64,000 nt of DNA from NCBI GenBank assembly GCA_011109175.1, contig RDEW01000058.1, positions 192,033-256,032 on the forward strand. The letters are read 5' to 3'. Every line of letters begins with the position of its first letter. Position 1 is the first letter of the stretch. A program made the position numbers and the translations under genes. The stretch is from Dicyema japonicum (lineage: Eukaryota > Dicyemida > Rhombozoa > Dicyemidae). Positions 14,691 to 26,484 of the stretch are shown here, one piece after another. The notes under the pieces were generated by a model. The model saw only the letters and a program-made list of their open reading frames with translations, was not told where the DNA came from and made no database searches.

Positions 14691-15411
14691 TTAGGGGGAA
14701 GTCTTTAATGATGGTATTGGTGGCTGTTTGAATCTAAGGATTCCTAAACGAGTCACTTTGATTCCAAATTTGAATAAATTCTCGTTAAAGTTTTTGTTTA
14801 TTCGGCCAACCTTGCTAAATCCGTTGTTAAAGGCTTCGTCGTCCCAGTTCATGATTGTCTGGGATTTCTTAGAATTGGCGACTTTTGATTTTAAAAAGTT
14901 ATTTTATAACGATTTTAGCTCCTCCCCGTAGTTCAAAATCAGGGACCAGCCTTGGAGCATCATTCTGTAGTCGAGTTCATTTCTAGCCCACGTGTCTGTC
15001 CCGTCCGAGGTCTGTTTAGTGAAAGACAAACTGTGTAGGCTATGTAAGGCTTCCAACTGAAGTGGGTCTCGTTAACTTTGATGTTTGGAACGTACTTTCC
15101 ACGGATTCGCACGTGAATCTCTTTATGATGAAATCTAAGTAATTATATTCGCTCGACAAGAAAATCAGCTGCATTCCGATTATTCTAAGGTGGTTACAAT
15201 CTTACTTCTCCAAAAATAAATTTTTGCGGATTCTTTCAAATCTGTCCTCAAATGTCAGATACTCCATCTCTCGATGATGATCCCATCGATGAAATCCCTC
15301 ACGTTTATCAAAGACAGCTAAGATTACAGTAAACTCAACATTCATGTTTTCCATGCTCGAATTGAAGCTGATTAGAAGATTGATGTCTTTAGTTAAACCA
15401 AAATCGACCAT
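14691..15411 (-). pseudogene. unassigned decayed coding region
   Basis: The minus strand keeps protein-like segments in changing frames: an ORF 15411-15202 with 'FDKREGFHRWDHHREMEYL', then near 15000-14940 'WARNELDYRMMLQGW', then near 14880-14730 'MNWDDEAFNNGFSKVG' and 'FKFGIKVTRLGIL'. Their composition (charged, few low-complexity runs) and common strand suggest one broken gene or transposon protein. 'DKREGF' recalls the 'DKRDDF' motif of some retroelement reverse transcriptases, but the flanking blocks do not match, so I make no assignment. Confidence 0.3.
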
Positions 15412-16290
15412 ATTTGAGTAAAAATCTTTTTATTCATACAAAGTTGCAGAAATTTTCGTCAATGCTGTTGTTTATTTTATATAACCCTCATTGTTGAGAG
15501 TGTTATACTTCCGTATGTAGAAATGTCTATAAAACATATCTCCCAAGGGAATCTTTCGAATTACCCCAAACTATTCAATTCTGTAACGATTCTCGAAGTA
15601 AGAGCAGCCTCCCCAGCCTTCAACGCAGAGCTTGAAAGTCTCGAGTTAAAGGCACCATCCAAAAAAGTATTTCCCCGAGAGAAGGTGAATACAGTTACCC
15701 CGCCCGGGCGTTCTCCATCTCCACGATCCAGGCTCACCGGTTCCAGAGATGACGGGAATCCAACCCCCTCATAGAGCGCATCACAACCTTGTTGATGACG
15801 GAATGCCTCAGGATCCTTTTATTGCTGAAACAACAAGAGAACGGATGAAGCCCTTTAACATTACTTTAGTTATTTCGGGAGAGATACGAGAAAAAAGTTG
15901 AGAAACACTGCCCTAGTCAAAGCTTACGAGAGGGAATACGTGGCTTTTGTTCATTATGAGGGGGGTGTAGACAAAGGAACGTCAAATTTCTGTTAAAAAC
16001 CACCTGGTCTACTATTCTTTGTCTGCTCTTACCACAGGGTCTCTCATAATTTAACCACCTGTTTTTATCTAATAGTTCAGCCTTTTCATGCGCAGTTTTT
16101 TCACGTTCGTTAGTTTAACTTTTACCGTATTTTTAAAGAAATTCTGACTTTACCCATGAAACTCTCTGGAACCACACTAGTTTCATTCCGACGCGGACTG
16201 ACTCGGGCCTATGGAACTTCTTACACTTCTTATTGCTTATCTGATCTGATTCCCCCCATTTAGTCTCCTGGATTTATGGAGAAATTCAGC
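15412..16290. other. no gene recognised; unassigned ORF 15523-15774
   Basis: The plus ORF 15523-15774 (83 residues) ends in a Pro/Ser/Arg-rich segment ('PPGRSPSPRSRLTGSRDD'). It could be the N-terminal part of the LINE-A that follows or chance. Nothing else stands out. Confidence 0.3.
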
Positions 16291-17220
16291 AACTCAAATT
16301 TCCGTTAAATTAACCGATAACTTGGCCCAGTACAAACAGTCACAAATTATCCAAGGAAGAACGTCTACCTGTGCCGACCAAATTCATCATCCAATAGTCC
16401 ATTACATCCTTCCAAAAGAGGTGGATAAGTAGGTCCGCTCTCTTCCATTTTTGTCCCACGTTCTATTGTGACTTCATTCTTTAGCTAAGATTTTTCATAA
16501 CGGAAAGTCTTCACCAGTGGATTTGGCCAGGAAGAAGGTAGGAAGATCCTTTTCAACAACTATGTCTTATCAGAAGGACTCGTCGCCTCACGAGTTGGAT
16601 CTGTTTGACGAGAATTGACCTTCGTTGAAAAAAACCATATTTCGGATTCGAACCCACGACTTGCCTCTGTCACGAGAACAGAAACCGGTACAACTCAAAG
16701 TGGGTGTCCGTGGCGAGTGCGAATCAGCCATTCATGCCCCTCACTTCTTTGTGACCTATGTGAAGAGGATCGCTGGAATTATTGTGAAGCTGGACGTTTC
16801 CAACACTTTAATTCGATGAGATCATCTAATTGAAAATGAGATTGCCAAACATTGTCCAAATTGCGAACCTCGCATGCGGTACTCCAACTCATCTTATTAA
16901 ATCATCGATTGAGATCCAACAAGGTGATCTTCTTGGTCCACGTTTTTTGCTTTGGGAGTTACGAGTTGCTCGTGCACGTGACACAGCTTTCAATTGTGGG
17001 TATTTGGACGATGCTACTATCGCCGGTTCAACCGAGTCGGTTATGAAAAGTCTTAAAATACTTCTTCCCTCTCTTAGCAGAGGTGACCTCGACTCACGAA
17101 AGATGAATTTTCTATATCGCGATGCATGTTTATGACTTTTCTCCCCGATGCTGCTATTACCAATGAAGATCATCATATGATGTTGGGCTCTCCTATTTCC
17201 ATGGAGATTTTCCCTCATTT
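16290..17220 (+). mobile_element. LINE-A reverse-transcriptase region, degenerate
   Basis: Order and motifs are those of a non-LTR reverse transcriptase: 'IVKLDVSNTL' (motif A region, 16775-16815), 'IEIQQGDLLGPRFL' (16915-16955), 'FNCGYLDDATIAGSTESV' carrying the catalytic L-D-D (16990-17045) and 'HMMLGSPI' (17170-17200). The spacing and the 'GVQQGDPLGP...YLDD' signature fit the R1/I-like group of LINEs that end in a CCHC finger, and such an end is found downstream at 18110-18430. Stops and frame changes throughout. Confidence 0.75.
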
Positions 17221-17404
17221 AAATTTCTAGCGACATATTTAACTTGGAATATTATATTGTTGTTATTGAGTTCTTACAAGGGTTTTGTGAAAGACTTTTG
17301 GATAATATTTTCCCGAAAATCTTCCGAGGTAACGAAAATATAGACTTGTTAAGAAAATAGAGAATTTCTCTATTATCAATGAAAGTATTGTAAATGTGCA
17401 ATAA

Positions 17405-17623
17405 ATGTACAGACTGTATCTTAAATGCACTGATCTCAAGTTAGTCATATCCCTGGATAATGAAACCGAAATGGAGCTCGTGGCGAAATCATTACACGAG
17501 TTTTCACGCGAAGAAATAAAATTGAGTATGAATGTCGACAAAGATACTTTACTGTCAAAAATGAGATTATCAGAAAAGTCATTCAAAATTGTGAAGTTTT
17601 CAAATTTTCGCTTCCTTAAATAA
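17405..17623 (+). CDS. possible Pcc1/LAGE3-like small protein (EKC/KEOPS subunit)
   Basis: Intact 72-residue frame. The pattern is beta-strand 'LVISLDNETEMELVAKSL', then 'EIKLSMNVDKDTLL', then 'EKSFKIVKFSNFRFL', matching the length and layout of Pcc1/LAGE3 proteins (about 80-90 residues; a strand, a helix with the E-x-x-x-A-x-x-x-L pattern, two strands, and a closing helix). Pcc1 is the dimerisation subunit of the complex that makes t6A in tRNA. The match is structural and short, not a diagnostic motif. The ORF lies between two parts of a LINE-A relic, so it may be an inserted gene, a remnant of LINE sequence, or chance. Confidence 0.3.
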   Translation: MYRLYLKCTDLKLVISLDNETEMELVAKSLHEFSREEIKLSMNVDKDTLLSKMRLSEKSFKIVKFSNFRFLK

Positions 17624-18109
17624 TTAATATTTTGTCGAATAATCGCATTGAGGTAGTTTTTAGTTCAAAGTTAATGTAACGGGCTGCCCATAGGTATCGC
17701 GTGGCCCATGTGACATATTTTGTATTGACCAAATAAAGATGAAGGGAAACAGAATCCTCAAATATGATTACTTCATCGAATAATCCATAGATCATTCAGA
17801 GATGGATAACTTCCTGTCTGGCAGAGTGTAGCGCACTCTGGCAATGTCGAGAAAACCTCATGTACGCTACCTTCCAAATGAGATGCCGAAAGCTCTGTCC
17901 AAACACTGCTGTAATTAATCTTCATTTGAGCAGCATAGCTGATACTGAGAACACTCTTGTTTTCCCCTATGTAGATTATTTGGTCCTCGCAGTTCAGGAT
18001 AGGATTATTTCTAGGGCTTCAGTTAGACTCCAAAAACACTTGGACTCCCTGGACTCATGAGTATTAGCAAACACCACACCCCATTTCCTTCAACATCAAG
18101 TTTCAAGAT

Positions 18110-18435
18110 TATCACTCAGAATCCACTCTTTTGTAAAATATCCGGGTAAACCTGGCTCGTCTACGATGTGGGTACCACCCCTCTCTACAGACGTACGTGT
18201 GTAAACTGGATGATCTAAAAGATTTCCACTGTTCCTCATGTAACCGCTAGGAGTTGACAGCAAACCACCTTTTTGAATGTCCTGTTACAATGTTCGTCTA
18301 CAATGCCAAGACCGCCCGATCAATGGGAACGACCGGCACTAGCTGCGTCCTACATAATTTCTGCTGGTGTCCTACAAGATAGTGAGACTGGGGTTTCTAA
18401 ACTTGCTAACCCCATATAAGCTTAATTTAACAACG
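18110..18435 (+). mobile_element. LINE-A 3' end (C-terminal zinc-finger segment)
   Basis: One of four copies of the same 3' segment (others: 32265-32525 minus, 43900-44170 minus, 63690-63925 plus). Shared landmarks are 'TCTACGATGTGGG', 'GTTGACAGCAAACCACCT', 'TTGAATGTC', 'GTTCGTCTACAA' and the closing 'CCTACAAG..AGTGAG.CTGGGG'. The best-preserved copy (63690) encodes 'LCLFCNLYELTANHLFEC', a C-x2-C...H-x3-C finger typical of LINE C-termini. Probably the end of the element whose reverse transcriptase is at 16290-17220, split by decay or insertion. Confidence 0.75.
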
Positions 18436-20025
18436 GGGGCATATTTTAATGTAATTATAAAGTGTGTATGGGAGATGAAAAGACGAAATATAATTTTAAT
18501 GTGGTTAACAAAGTTTATTAAAAATTAATCGGGAGTTACAACTTTGACAACGGATATTTGGGTTTACCACGACTTTCTGAAGTGACTCCATTTGCAATGT
18601 ATGTTTTTGGGAGAGGATTATTAACCAATCAAATATTATAGAATTCTGAGTTCAACTCTACTACTTCATGCCAGTTAAATTCAGGAAAACGACTTGGATT
18701 TATTCTTACCGTTGTAAACGACTACTCCCAAATTGGTATAATCAATTCAAAACAGTAATCCTTTGTTTCTCAGTACACCTCATTCCTCCTGCATTTGACG
18801 TACAATAAAATTCGAAATTCTTAAAGGTAAACAATGCACATTCCGAGAAGCCATATTAGCTATCGCTTCCCTCAGGCAGAACACAGGCTTTATTTTAAGC
18901 AAAGAACAATTATTTTAACTAATAGATGATGGGAAAACCAATAAATGTTCTTCACTTTATTTGTTTTCTATTTTGTTAGGTTCCTATATAGACGATACGG
19001 TTCCGCAGTGAAATGTTTACTGATGACGGCGTCACTCGTCAAGGCAAAGCATAGAGATGTGAGGAACCCTCAACCGAAATGTACAGTAACGAGATCAAAC
19101 TAGCGACTTTCAGGCATCTTGCCCGGTACCCGTAACTCTGCGCCAAAGGTAAAAACGTTTGATTAATAATGCTTTGGTTGATATGTTTTAATTTTAGTCA
19201 ATTTTTTTAACTATTATCCAAAGACTATAATTTTGATAAAAATAATGAAGAAAAAAATGACAAAAGCACGGTCAATGAGAACATTCATAGTCCCCTTATT
19301 GGACAAACTTGTACTCCATTTTACCGGCTAATAATGCTTTCACTGATTTTTTTCTAATATTCCCACATTAGATTTATAAGATCAAAAATAAAAGTCAATA
19401 TTTGATTTATTTGATTACTCTGTTCTATTTTACTCATTATCAATGATTTTAATGTTTCCATATTCCCTCCAATCCTTAAAAATGGATTCTCTTGACTGAC
19501 CTCTTTTAGTCGAAATTTGTGTAATAATTACTTTCTCATTCTAACCTGTTCTTACACATTCATCGATTTGGCTGTCCTGAAGAATATGAGTGATTAGCCT
19601 TTCTTAATTTACCAATAATCCTTATATAACTCTAATATATACATTTTCAATGAGTTTGAGAATATATCCAACATTTCAACAACATCATTGTGAGAACTCA
19701 CTGCAAATGAAGTGTGCTTTTTATCCCTTTATTATTAAATTATTCCAAAGAGCAAGGGTAACCAAACTAACTAACTACTTGATCCTGACTTGTTACAGCA
19801 TTCCAGAATTTGTCTCCAGGTATTTTTATGCCATTACCTTGATATACTCAATCCAATAAAAAAGAGATAAGTGATGTCTTTTCTCTCTTTCAGTAGATTT
19901 TATCATTGTGAATTATTAGAGTTGACAAACGCACTTCACCGGACTACTTATTTCTATTTTAAACAAAATAATTAATTTTTATTTAATTAAAATAAAATTA
20001 AAATTACGGCTTCAATTGTCGACCT
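18436..20025. other. no gene recognised
   Basis: AT-rich non-coding DNA. The ORF at 19650-19859 has no homology I can name. Nothing repetitive beyond A/T runs. Confidence 0.4.
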
Positions 20026-20029
20026 TAAA

Positions 20030-20125
20030 GCTTCGTAGATGCGTAACAAATATACGCATCTGCCTATGCGGAGCTAATACCACGGCTCCGTGAAAAAGGC
20101 TGTTATTATTATTATTATGCGTAAC
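20030..20125. repeat. paired hairpins followed by (ATT)n
   Basis: Two adjacent inverted repeats, 'GATGCGTA...TACGCATC' (20038-20062) and 'CGGAGC...GCTCCG' (about 20070-20092), followed by 'TTATTATTATTATTA'. A structured end plus an (ATT)n tail is common at the 3' end of some LINEs and SINEs; a similar '(ATT)n' end occurs at 45285-45305. Likely the tail of a retroposed element. Confidence 0.45.
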
Positions 20126-20885
20126 AAATAATCGACGAGAATAGTATTCGGAATTGAAAACAGATAATAGAAACAAATGCTCCAACTGAGGAAGAAAAAC
20201 ATATTTAGTTCCTGTGAAACCTATTTCCACGTACCTGGGTTTCTGAGAAGTGTCGAAATGGCACTTTGTTGAGGACTCCGAAACCAATCTCTTAATTGAT
20301 CTAGAATTTTCAAAAACGATCTGTTGTTATACATAAATAGTAGGGGGACCGAGACAAGAGAAAAAATGACTTCTGTGGTTGTATAGAGGGTAGAAACGGC
20401 AAAAAATGGTGGTCCTTCATGTTGTATCTGAAAAGCACCATTAACTTCTCCTTTCTTAAATATTTTAAAAATTATTTATTCTAGTGTGAAATCAGAGTCA
20501 TTAATATTTTGAGTTTTAAAATTTCGATCAATTTTGAGAATTTTAAATATTAGAAATAGATATTTCAGTTGAGGCAGAACTGGCACTACAACTTCGTTTA
20601 CAGTTAATCAAAAAATTTGAAAAAAAGTTCCCCGTCTAAGTTGACTACAAACTCTGAATATGTCTTTGCATAACATGAGCTTTCTGAGTTCGTGACCTTA
20701 TGCCCATTAACCAACAACGTGAGTCCAGTAAAAATGTAATTAGTAATTTTACTTATTGTAAATAAAAATAGGAAAAATGTCAAAAATAGCATTTACCCAA
20801 AATGATTGATTAGAAACCTGCGAAATTACGATCACTTTGAGTCCCCAATTAATATTTTTTGAACCTTCATGCTAATCTTACAGGT
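20126..20885. other. no gene recognised
   Basis: Two minus ORFs overlap this stretch (20012-20287 and 20604-20792). The second has an N-terminal hydrophobic run but no other support. Confidence 0.3.
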
Positions 20886-20887
20886 TT

Positions 20888-21035
20888 CCACTTCATATTA
20901 GTCATTTTCCAGATCAATTAAGTCATTTTTCTTTTTTAATTAAACCGTTTCCAATCCAATTAAGTCGTTGTCCACTTCAAACGAGTCACCTTCTCTTTCA
21001 ATCAAGTCACCTTCAACTTTAAATAATTCATTATT
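20888..21035 (-). repeat. 21-nt tandem repeat encoding heptads
   Basis: About seven diverged units with a 21-nt period; plus-strand consensus near 'CCANTTCAATTAAGTCATTTT'. On the minus strand the period is seven codons and yields repeated 'EVE-x-D-L-I' type heptads ('KVEGDLI', 'EREGDSF', 'EVDNDLI', 'KKKNDLI'), with stops in two units. The codon-matched period and the chemically similar substitutions suggest it was once translated as a heptad-repeat or coiled-coil segment. Flanks give no further reading frame. Confidence 0.6.
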
Positions 21036-21539
21036 TTTTTTAAAGCAAAATTTACAAAAAATTAAAAACCAAAGTATATGTTTTAAAAGAAAATTGAAAA
21101 TTTAGACTTAATTTAAAATAATATGCAATCTTCTATACTCTTTAACTTTTTTTAACATGTGTCTAAAAATTTCAGCACAATCGTCTTCAGTTATCGTCTC
21201 GAGACCTTCATTAATCAAATTAGGTTGACCTTAATAATAATTTCATTTAAGCAAGGTATTTATGTTCAATTTCAGAGAGTTTTCAAAACACCAGGAAATA
21301 TGACGTCTCTATAGATTATCCGCAAAAGACTGAAATTGTACTCAGTCTCAGCGAGAACCGCGGAAAATATTGACGAATAACTTTATTTAGCAATTCAAAG
21401 CATTAAGGAATTATATTTCTCGTCAATTCAAGATTCCCCCAGAATCACTAAACTGTAGTGTAAATTACAGGATCTATGTTATGAAATATGTTTCAATAAC
21501 ACAAAAATATTTTATAATAAAAATACAAAAATCAATCAA

Positions 21540-21630
21540 AAATGATCCCCGTTGTGTTTCCTCTCAAGATCAACTGGATAGGGAAACGAGTCTCACGTGT
21601 GTCGTAGCTTTTTAGTGTAGCCATGAGTAC
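21540..21630 (-). mobile_element. LINE-C C-terminal fragment
   Basis: The minus strand reads 'VLMATLKSYDTRETRFPIQ' then 'LILRGNTTGI'. It aligns to 'RLVTLKSHDARETRWLLQL' in the copy at 25290-25500. Only about 30 codons remain. Confidence 0.65.
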
Positions 21631-22560
21631 CGGCTTATTTATATAACTTTACAGTTGGATCAGTCACTTGTTCATACCAAGCTAAACATCCTCTTCATAT
21701 ACAATATCAAGCTTATAAGATCATCAATAGAAGTTCAGAACTCAAATAGAAGTGCAGAACCGGGGCTAAGTGATGAAAAATTCGTTGAAATCGTTTTATA
21801 GGCGTCTCATTCTCTGACGTGAATCTCAAAAAAACCACGACAGTGATCTTTTGTAATTAAGACAACGGCAGAACGCACTTTGTCTATTGTAAAGCATAAA
21901 ATTACTTTAGTGAGTTCAAGTCGAGGATAAGGTTGTCCACAGTGGAAATTGATTATCAGCGTATCTTTTGATCGTTTCATGGGCTTCTGGAATTAAATGA
22001 GAGAAGTAATCTGCTATTTCACTTTTTCCTCATCACTATGGTCACTTTCCTTTATTTGAATTCCTCATAGAAAGATGACATCAATTCATCCATAAAGTTT
22101 TTGTCATTGATTTTTACGCCACTACTCAAGACCACAACAGATGAGGTTGAAGAATTTATAGGAATTTGGGAGTTTATCCCAAAAAAGTGAATCCGATCAA
22201 GTTGATTGATGTCCATTATAACAATCGTCGTGAATAATACAGTTTTTGAGTGTACTAAGGAAGACCTGAATCCAGCTTTCACCCGCACAAAGTCGCAAAT
22301 AATGAACAATCTTTAAATTTAAAAAAACAATATTTTATACTTTAATCAAGTAATCATTCGAAATTTTACGAATAATAATAATAACAGACCACGGTTGCAC
22401 AAACTAACGAATACAGCAACTTAAGAAAGATTAATTTTTAAATTAAAAAAATATATAAATAGTTTTTTATAGTAAAAATATCCATCTGATTTGAAAGTGA
22501 AAGCAACATAATTTTTTTTACAAATAAATTAATTTATTACTGAAAAAAGTGAGCAAATGG
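21631..22560. other. no gene recognised; unassigned minus ORF 22052-22309
   Basis: The minus ORF at 22309-22052 (85 residues, 'IVIMDINQLDRIHFFGINS', 'MDELMSSFYEEF') reads like protein but matches no family I know. The remainder is AT-rich. Confidence 0.3.
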
Positions 22561-22564
22561 TCAT

Positions 22565-22640
22565 ACAGCGGCCGCTTTGACTGCGTGGCTATTCCCTCTC
22601 AAGATGGGCGTTGAGCCAGTCAACGCTCTCAGAAGATGCC
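22565..22640 (-). mobile_element. LINE-C extreme C-terminus
   Basis: The minus strand encodes 'PILRGNSHAVKAAAV' followed by a stop, matching the 'LILRGN' stretch of the 21540 copy and probably giving the natural end of the LINE-C protein. The DNA upstream on this strand (22640-23000) has no clear frame. Confidence 0.55.
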
Positions 22641-24255
22641 TTTGTCACAAATAGGCACTGCGATGTCAGATAGATGATACTAGCAGATCTTCAAAAGAAT
22701 ACCGGCATACAGCATCGTCCAGGCCTCGATGAAAGAACATGGAAGGTAGGGCAACATAATTAAAATTAATTTTAATCAAAAACGCTTAAGGCCAGGTTAT
22801 TTCATCTGAAAATAGTTCTTGAGGTACTCTCTAGAAACCATCCAATCTCACCTAGATCCTTGGTGATCCTTAGGATCCGACGGACTAGGTCGTCCGTTTG
22901 TGCGACATGGATTCCTGCCATCTCAAAAGCAGAAGAGACTAGAATACCTTATTACAAACGATTTGGATGTCCACAACAACTAAACTCAACCAAAAACAAT
23001 ATGGTTTACATAACCAGTTATTCTGAGATCTCCAAATGGCTCAAGAACCAAAAAAGAGGACTCTGTATCTTCGCATTTGCAACGAATTATCGTATCGATT
23101 CTATTAGTCATCAATAGAGCTGTTGAGTTTGTTAAATGATGAGAGAGGAACAATTTTTTGCATTCTTGTAATAGGTAGACTGCATGAATGCAAGAAAGGG
23201 GTTGAAAAGTTAAATGAACACTCAATGTGCCATTGATTGATAAGGCATATTGGGTCACTAGTATGGGTGACATCTTACTTGTGTTCTAGGGGTTAAATAG
23301 GAAATCAGTAACCATTTCCGAAAGTGTGGTCCATAAAGACATTGAATACTTGACCATAGACCTCCTGAGATCATTTCTGCTCTCGAAAGCCGCTCTCGAA
23401 AGCGCTGCTCTCGAAAGCCGTCAAAGAGACTCCCATGTCTAGTCCAGCTCTGAATGGAAGATATGTTCGAGATCTCCTTGCTTATCCTAGGCCATCAGGA
23501 CTATCGTGAAAGTGGATCCAATGACGCCAACAGAGCAAGGAAGATGAATTTTCAACCAATTAGCCACACAAGACGAAACGCGGCCCGAAAAATTGAATTA
23601 AACAATAAATTTATAAATTTAATAAAACTAAGCAGATTTATTAAAATAAATAGATAAAAATAATCAACAAGTTATACGTCTAACTTACTATTTTAATATT
23701 AATCAAACAATAAGTATTTATTTTTATTAAATAAATAAAAATAAGTAAAAGTAATTATTTTATAATACACGTTTAACTCAATCTTCTCTTCTTGGGGCTA
23801 ATCCCTATTGCTTTTATAGGCATGTTACGTCGCTGTATTTCCCACATTCAGAGACTACCCTAGGTTGACATTCCATCAACAGGCATCGGTACTTCATGCC
23901 TCCCCTCAGCTTGTATACTCTCCAAAGTCTTCCGTAACACTAACATCTGTATGTAAGCTTTGTCCCTTTCCTCACCTTGAAAGCATCCAGGTAGCCTTTG
24001 AAGAATCTGGAGACAATTTCATCCCAAGTGATGACCAGAAGGATTAATTTCACCTTTGCGTGAGGATAATCTCAAGTTCGTTAACTTTATGAGCTAATCC
24101 TTATTATTATAGGTTCTTCCGCGTGGTTAATTGGATGAACGTCTTACTTTTTATGCTGATTTCGGATAGACTTTGTTTTTGTGGAAAAGGAAACTGGATA
24201 CACTTAATCTAGTTTTTTACTTTAACTTTTTTCTCGGTGAACCCGGGGTTAATAA
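22641..24255. other. no gene recognised; short tandem repeat
   Basis: ORFs at 22860-23117, 22986-23273 (minus), 23454-23657 and 23865-24047 show no family. At 23379-23425 the motif 'GCTCTCGAAAG' is repeated three times at 12-17 nt spacing. 23580-23770 is almost pure A/T. Confidence 0.35.
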
Positions 24256-24259
24256 ATTA

Positions 24260-25230
24260 AAATTAATTTAATTATTATAAGCAACAACATAGAATCATAT
24301 TTAGTGCCAAACTCCGCCGACTACTATGTCTTCACCGTTCCCTAGTAATCTGTTTACTGGTCTCAAATCTCCACTAAGGACTTAAGGAAGCGTTATACGT
24401 AGACGCCCTATGACTTTTTCCACGTTTCAAAGAATTTGTTTGCTGGCGTATCTCATTTCATTCTTAGAATTTAACCAAACAGTTTCCACCTCATGATCAG
24501 AGTGTTCAGGGGTCCAGAGGAGCATCTTTTGTTACACGCATTGGCCAGTTTAATCCCAAGAGAGATAAAAGTTGCTTCTTATGAAAGGAGTTGAGCCTTT
24601 GTCTTTTGGTTTTCGAAATTATCCATGTTCCAGAGTTATACGTAAGGATCGGTTTCACGAAATCCTCATACAATCTGACTCGGAGTGATGGGCAGACTGG
24701 ACGCCTTTGGATCCATCCTTTCAAAATGTTCTTACTACAGTTTTCGGTACTGCGTGGTTCTAATTGAGACCATTTAGCTAGGCGGTCTGCTGCTACCTCC
24801 AGGAGATGTCGAAGTGCATCTTTATTACTTGAGACAAAGTCAACATCAACGGGGTAAACAATTTCCATAATATTGTCGCTGTAATACTTCCGGAGATCTC
24901 GTAGACCATATTCAATGTACGCAGCTAACAATACCAGAAGAGGGAGTCTCCTAGAGGTGTGCCTGCTGTTGTCACGATTTTCCAATAAGCACTCGCAACA
25001 CCGTGTTTGATAAGAGTATCCGTATTAAGGTGACCGAGTCCGGATCCAGGAAGGTTTCCAGGACTTCAATGAGTTTTCCTCGACGGACAGTGTCCAAAGC
25101 TTTGGTGAGATTAATTCCTGCGGGAAGCGGTATGGCTGAGGCAATGAATTGGGATTGCAGTTGTCCACGGAAACGCTTACTCCGTAATGTCAGCAGCCGC
25201 TCTTCCCCGATATTGTTAATAAATAATATT
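24260..25230 (-). mobile_element. LINE-B reverse transcriptase, 3' half
   Basis: Minus strand, upstream to downstream. RT motif A region: 'LTKALDTVRRGKLIEVLE', 'FLDPDSVTLIRILL' (25150-25020). Then 'AAYIEYGLRDLRKYY' and 'YPVDVDFVSSNKDALRHLL', where the catalytic 'YADDVDF' is changed (24920-24810). Then 'VRLYEDFVKPILTYNSGTW', 'LNSFHKKQLLSLLGLNWP' (24690-24540), and finally 'RWKLFG..LRM' and 'TPANKFFE' (24490-24400). This is the conserved layout of LINE-B. The ORF 24985-24506 (159 residues) is still open, but the catalytic box and the upstream frame are broken. Confidence 0.88.
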
Positions 25231-25289
25231 TTATTGTTAAATAAATCAAAATTTATTTAACCAACATAAATTTATTTTTTTATTTAACA

Positions 25290-25500
25290 CTGCCATCCAT
25301 CCAAAGTGGACCTCGCCGACATTATCGACGTTGGATTGCCTCTCACGATTGCAACAAAATCAACTGGAGAAGCCACCGGGTCTCACGTGCGTCGTGGCTT
25401 TTTAATGTAACTAGGCGTCCAAATTTCTGTAGGAAGCGAAGCGATTTTCCACTTATTCCTCCAGTTGTCTCGACCACAATTGGAAAAACGCGAATCGGTC
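25290..25500 (-). mobile_element. LINE-C C-terminal fragment
   Basis: The minus strand reads 'FPIVVETTGGISGKSLRFL', 'KFGRLVTLKSHDARETRW', 'LQLILLQS'. The 'P.VVET.G..G' block is the C-terminal motif of a family of animal LINEs and is repeated at 31310-31500. It lies immediately 5' (on this strand) of the LINE-B copy but is a different family. Confidence 0.7.
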
Positions 25501-26370
25501 GCGATGCGTTTATTGTTAAATAAAATGTTAAGCATAAAAAATAAAAATAAATAAGAAAAACATCGTTTAAGTTTTATAAAAATCCTTGAAATTCTAAATT
25601 CGAGCATTAGGTAACGCGTAGCGCCTGTGACATAATGGAAAAAACCACCGGAAACTGACATAAATTGATACTTTTTTCACCTGAAATTCTTGGTCACTTC
25701 CTCCAATGGAATTTCAAAGTTTTCATGATTAAGTCCTGCAAATATAATAATGGACAATTACTTTAACAATGAGAACAAACCATCGTTTAGAGGAAGACCC
25801 AGAGTCATTCTACCCGTGGCTCTGAACAAGGATCTTAATGGAATAGGAAGAAAACTTAAATCTCCAGAAGTCGAACCGCTCTCCAAATGGACCTGGAATA
25901 TTCTCTTATAGTGGATGGTTTTTAAGGTGACGTAAAGGGAGCTCTTGTTAAGTTGGTTAATTATAGGAGTGACTCCAAGAATCTTTTGTTGAACGACGAT
26001 AGCCTCCGCGCCATGTTGTTAGCATGATTTTCGGGCTCGATGGATGACCCGAAGCGGATTCATCCTTTTAAGGAGAAGAAACGCCGTGAGGTTACTCAGA
26101 CGTACCGATCCCATCGAAATCAAACGTGGTCTTGAGTCAACTGAGTACCCGTCTTTGATAGAGCCCTCGTGTTTCACAACTGAGAAAAGATAAGGATGAC
26201 CTTTACATGTTTTCACAAGTAAGATCTCTTGTTTGGGAAATGTGGGTGGCTTCATTCACTGATAATCTGACTGCCCAATTGCCTACTCTACCGAAGAGAG
26301 GGAACTGAAGACATACTCGGCCCCTGTATCTCCTAAAAGTGACTCTAAAAAGTGGTATTAAGAGCCAGGA
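25501..26370. other. no gene recognised
   Basis: ORFs at 25383-25661 (minus) and 26019-26255 (minus) have no clear assignment. The minus segment around 26255-26019 is probably more LINE sequence. Confidence 0.3.
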
Positions 26371-26412
26371 GTTAGTTTGGTCACCCTTTGTCTTTGGAAT
26401 AATTTTTAATTT
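26371..26412 (+). repeat. short dispersed repeat, copy 1
   Basis: 'GTTAGTTTGGTCACCC' followed by 'TTGTCTTTGGAAT' recurs at 46853-46890 ('GTTAGTTTGGTTACCC', 'TTGGTCTTTGGAAT'). Both copies are followed by A/T-rich DNA, as at the 3' end of a retroposon. Confidence 0.5.
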
Positions 26413-26484
26413 TTAGCAGAGTAATTTTGAAAAATTTGATGCGACGTTAACCAACTTGATTGAAATGTTGAAGAACAAGTAAAT

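Noticed and set aside
16640-16720. Minus-strand 'GGTTCGAATCC' with an upstream 5-bp anticodon-like stem
   Set aside because: T stem does not pair and position 33 is not U. At most a tRNA-derived SINE fragment inside the LINE-A relic.
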